The notes under the pieces were generated by a model. It made no database searches. It saw only the letters and a program-made list of their open reading frames with translations, and was not told the origin of the DNA. The translations under genes and the position numbers were made by a program. From NCBI GenBank assembly GCA_947483545.1, contig CANKNP010000096.1:1-14676 (forward strand): 14,676 bases of DNA, given 5' to 3'. Below are positions 14,451 to 14,676 of the stretch, one piece after another. The first letter of the stretch is position 1. The number at the start of each line of letters is the position of its first letter. This DNA comes from Deltaproteobacteria bacterium. Lineage in GTDB: Bacteria > Myxococcota > UBA796 > SXON01.

Positions 14451-14676
14451 CTACTTACACCACGACAGCGCGTACGATCCCGACCCGCTCGTCGAGTAGA
14501 CGTACATCCGGTAGGTGCCGGACGCGCTGGAGTAGGTGATCGACTCTGTCGAGGTCGATCCCGTAGAGGTGGCGACGTTGCTCCAGGTCCGGCCCGACTT
14601 CTTCTGCAGGTATAGGTCGAAATTGGCGCTGGACGGGCCTGTCAGTGTCGCGGTCTGGCTCGTCGTCGTCACCGAG
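14451..14676 (-). CDS. C-terminal PPC-like domain of an exported protein (5' end outside the window)
   Basis: About 75 residues are visible, running from the window edge to TAG. The sequence ATLTGPSSANFDLYLQKK, followed by Ser/Thr-rich strands and ending SGSGSYALSWCK, has the pattern of a bacterial pre-peptidase C-terminal (PPC) beta-sandwich. These domains sit at the end of secreted proteases and other exported enzymes. A GTG exists at 14672, but the frame is open to the edge and the domain is incomplete there, so this is most likely the tail of a larger protein, perhaps a peptidase. The catalytic part is not visible. Low charge and high Ser/Thr/Tyr content fit an extracellular domain. Confidence 0.8.
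   Translation of the reverse strand, partial: SVTTTSQTATLTGPSSANFDLYLQKKSGRTWSNVATSTGSTSTESITYSSASGTYRMYVYSTSGSGSYALSWCK

Overview
The window is GC-rich, gene-dense DNA of the kind found in Myxococcota (deltaproteobacterial) genomes. The lineage call is an inference. It rests on the base composition and on the many exported proteins with short lipoprotein signals, MopE-type and FG-GAP repeats, and a VIT-derived protein fused to an outer-membrane barrel. No rRNA, tRNA, CRISPR array or transposase gene was seen.

Region 1 (1-3900, + strand) is housekeeping and redox. It holds the C-terminal part of a rubrerythrin, a two-cluster Fe-S/CCG-domain protein, a DUF3501 protein overlapping it by 4 bp, and guaB (IMP dehydrogenase) 9 bp further on. 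The first three form a gene neighbourhood I know from other bacteria. guaB appears to be carried on the same transcript.

Region 2 (3922-6705) has a small minus-strand protein with an N-terminal Cys motif and one membrane helix. It is divergent from a large exported protein that joins VIT/VWA-family remnants, with the VWA domain missing, to an Oar-like beta-barrel. The gap between them is crowded with palindromes.

Region 3 (6943-9429) is a two-gene operon: a lipoprotein of the sulfatase/alkaline-phosphatase superfamily with Thr at the usual formylglycine position, and an EF-hand protein. A 244-bp non-coding element with 16-bp terminal inverted repeats and internal 14-bp tandem repeats follows. 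It supplies the stop codon of the EF-hand gene. A second copy of the palindromic element from region 2 comes next.

Region 4 (9430-13764) has an FG-GAP repeat lipoprotein on +. Converging on it is a minus-strand operon of three genes: a small lipoprotein, a SAM methyltransferase and a MopE-repeat lipoprotein. The methyltransferase gene contains an AT-rich patch with six GATAC/GTATC words.

Region 5 (13765-14676) has a back-to-back promoter, a small helical protein of unknown function, a series of strong GC hairpins, and the C-terminus of a minus-strand exported protein with a PPC-like domain.

No defence or mobile gene system is evident. The most unusual items are the VIT-remnant/barrel chimera, the 244-bp inverted-repeat element, and the palindromic element placed at nearly equal distances upstream of two exported-protein genes.
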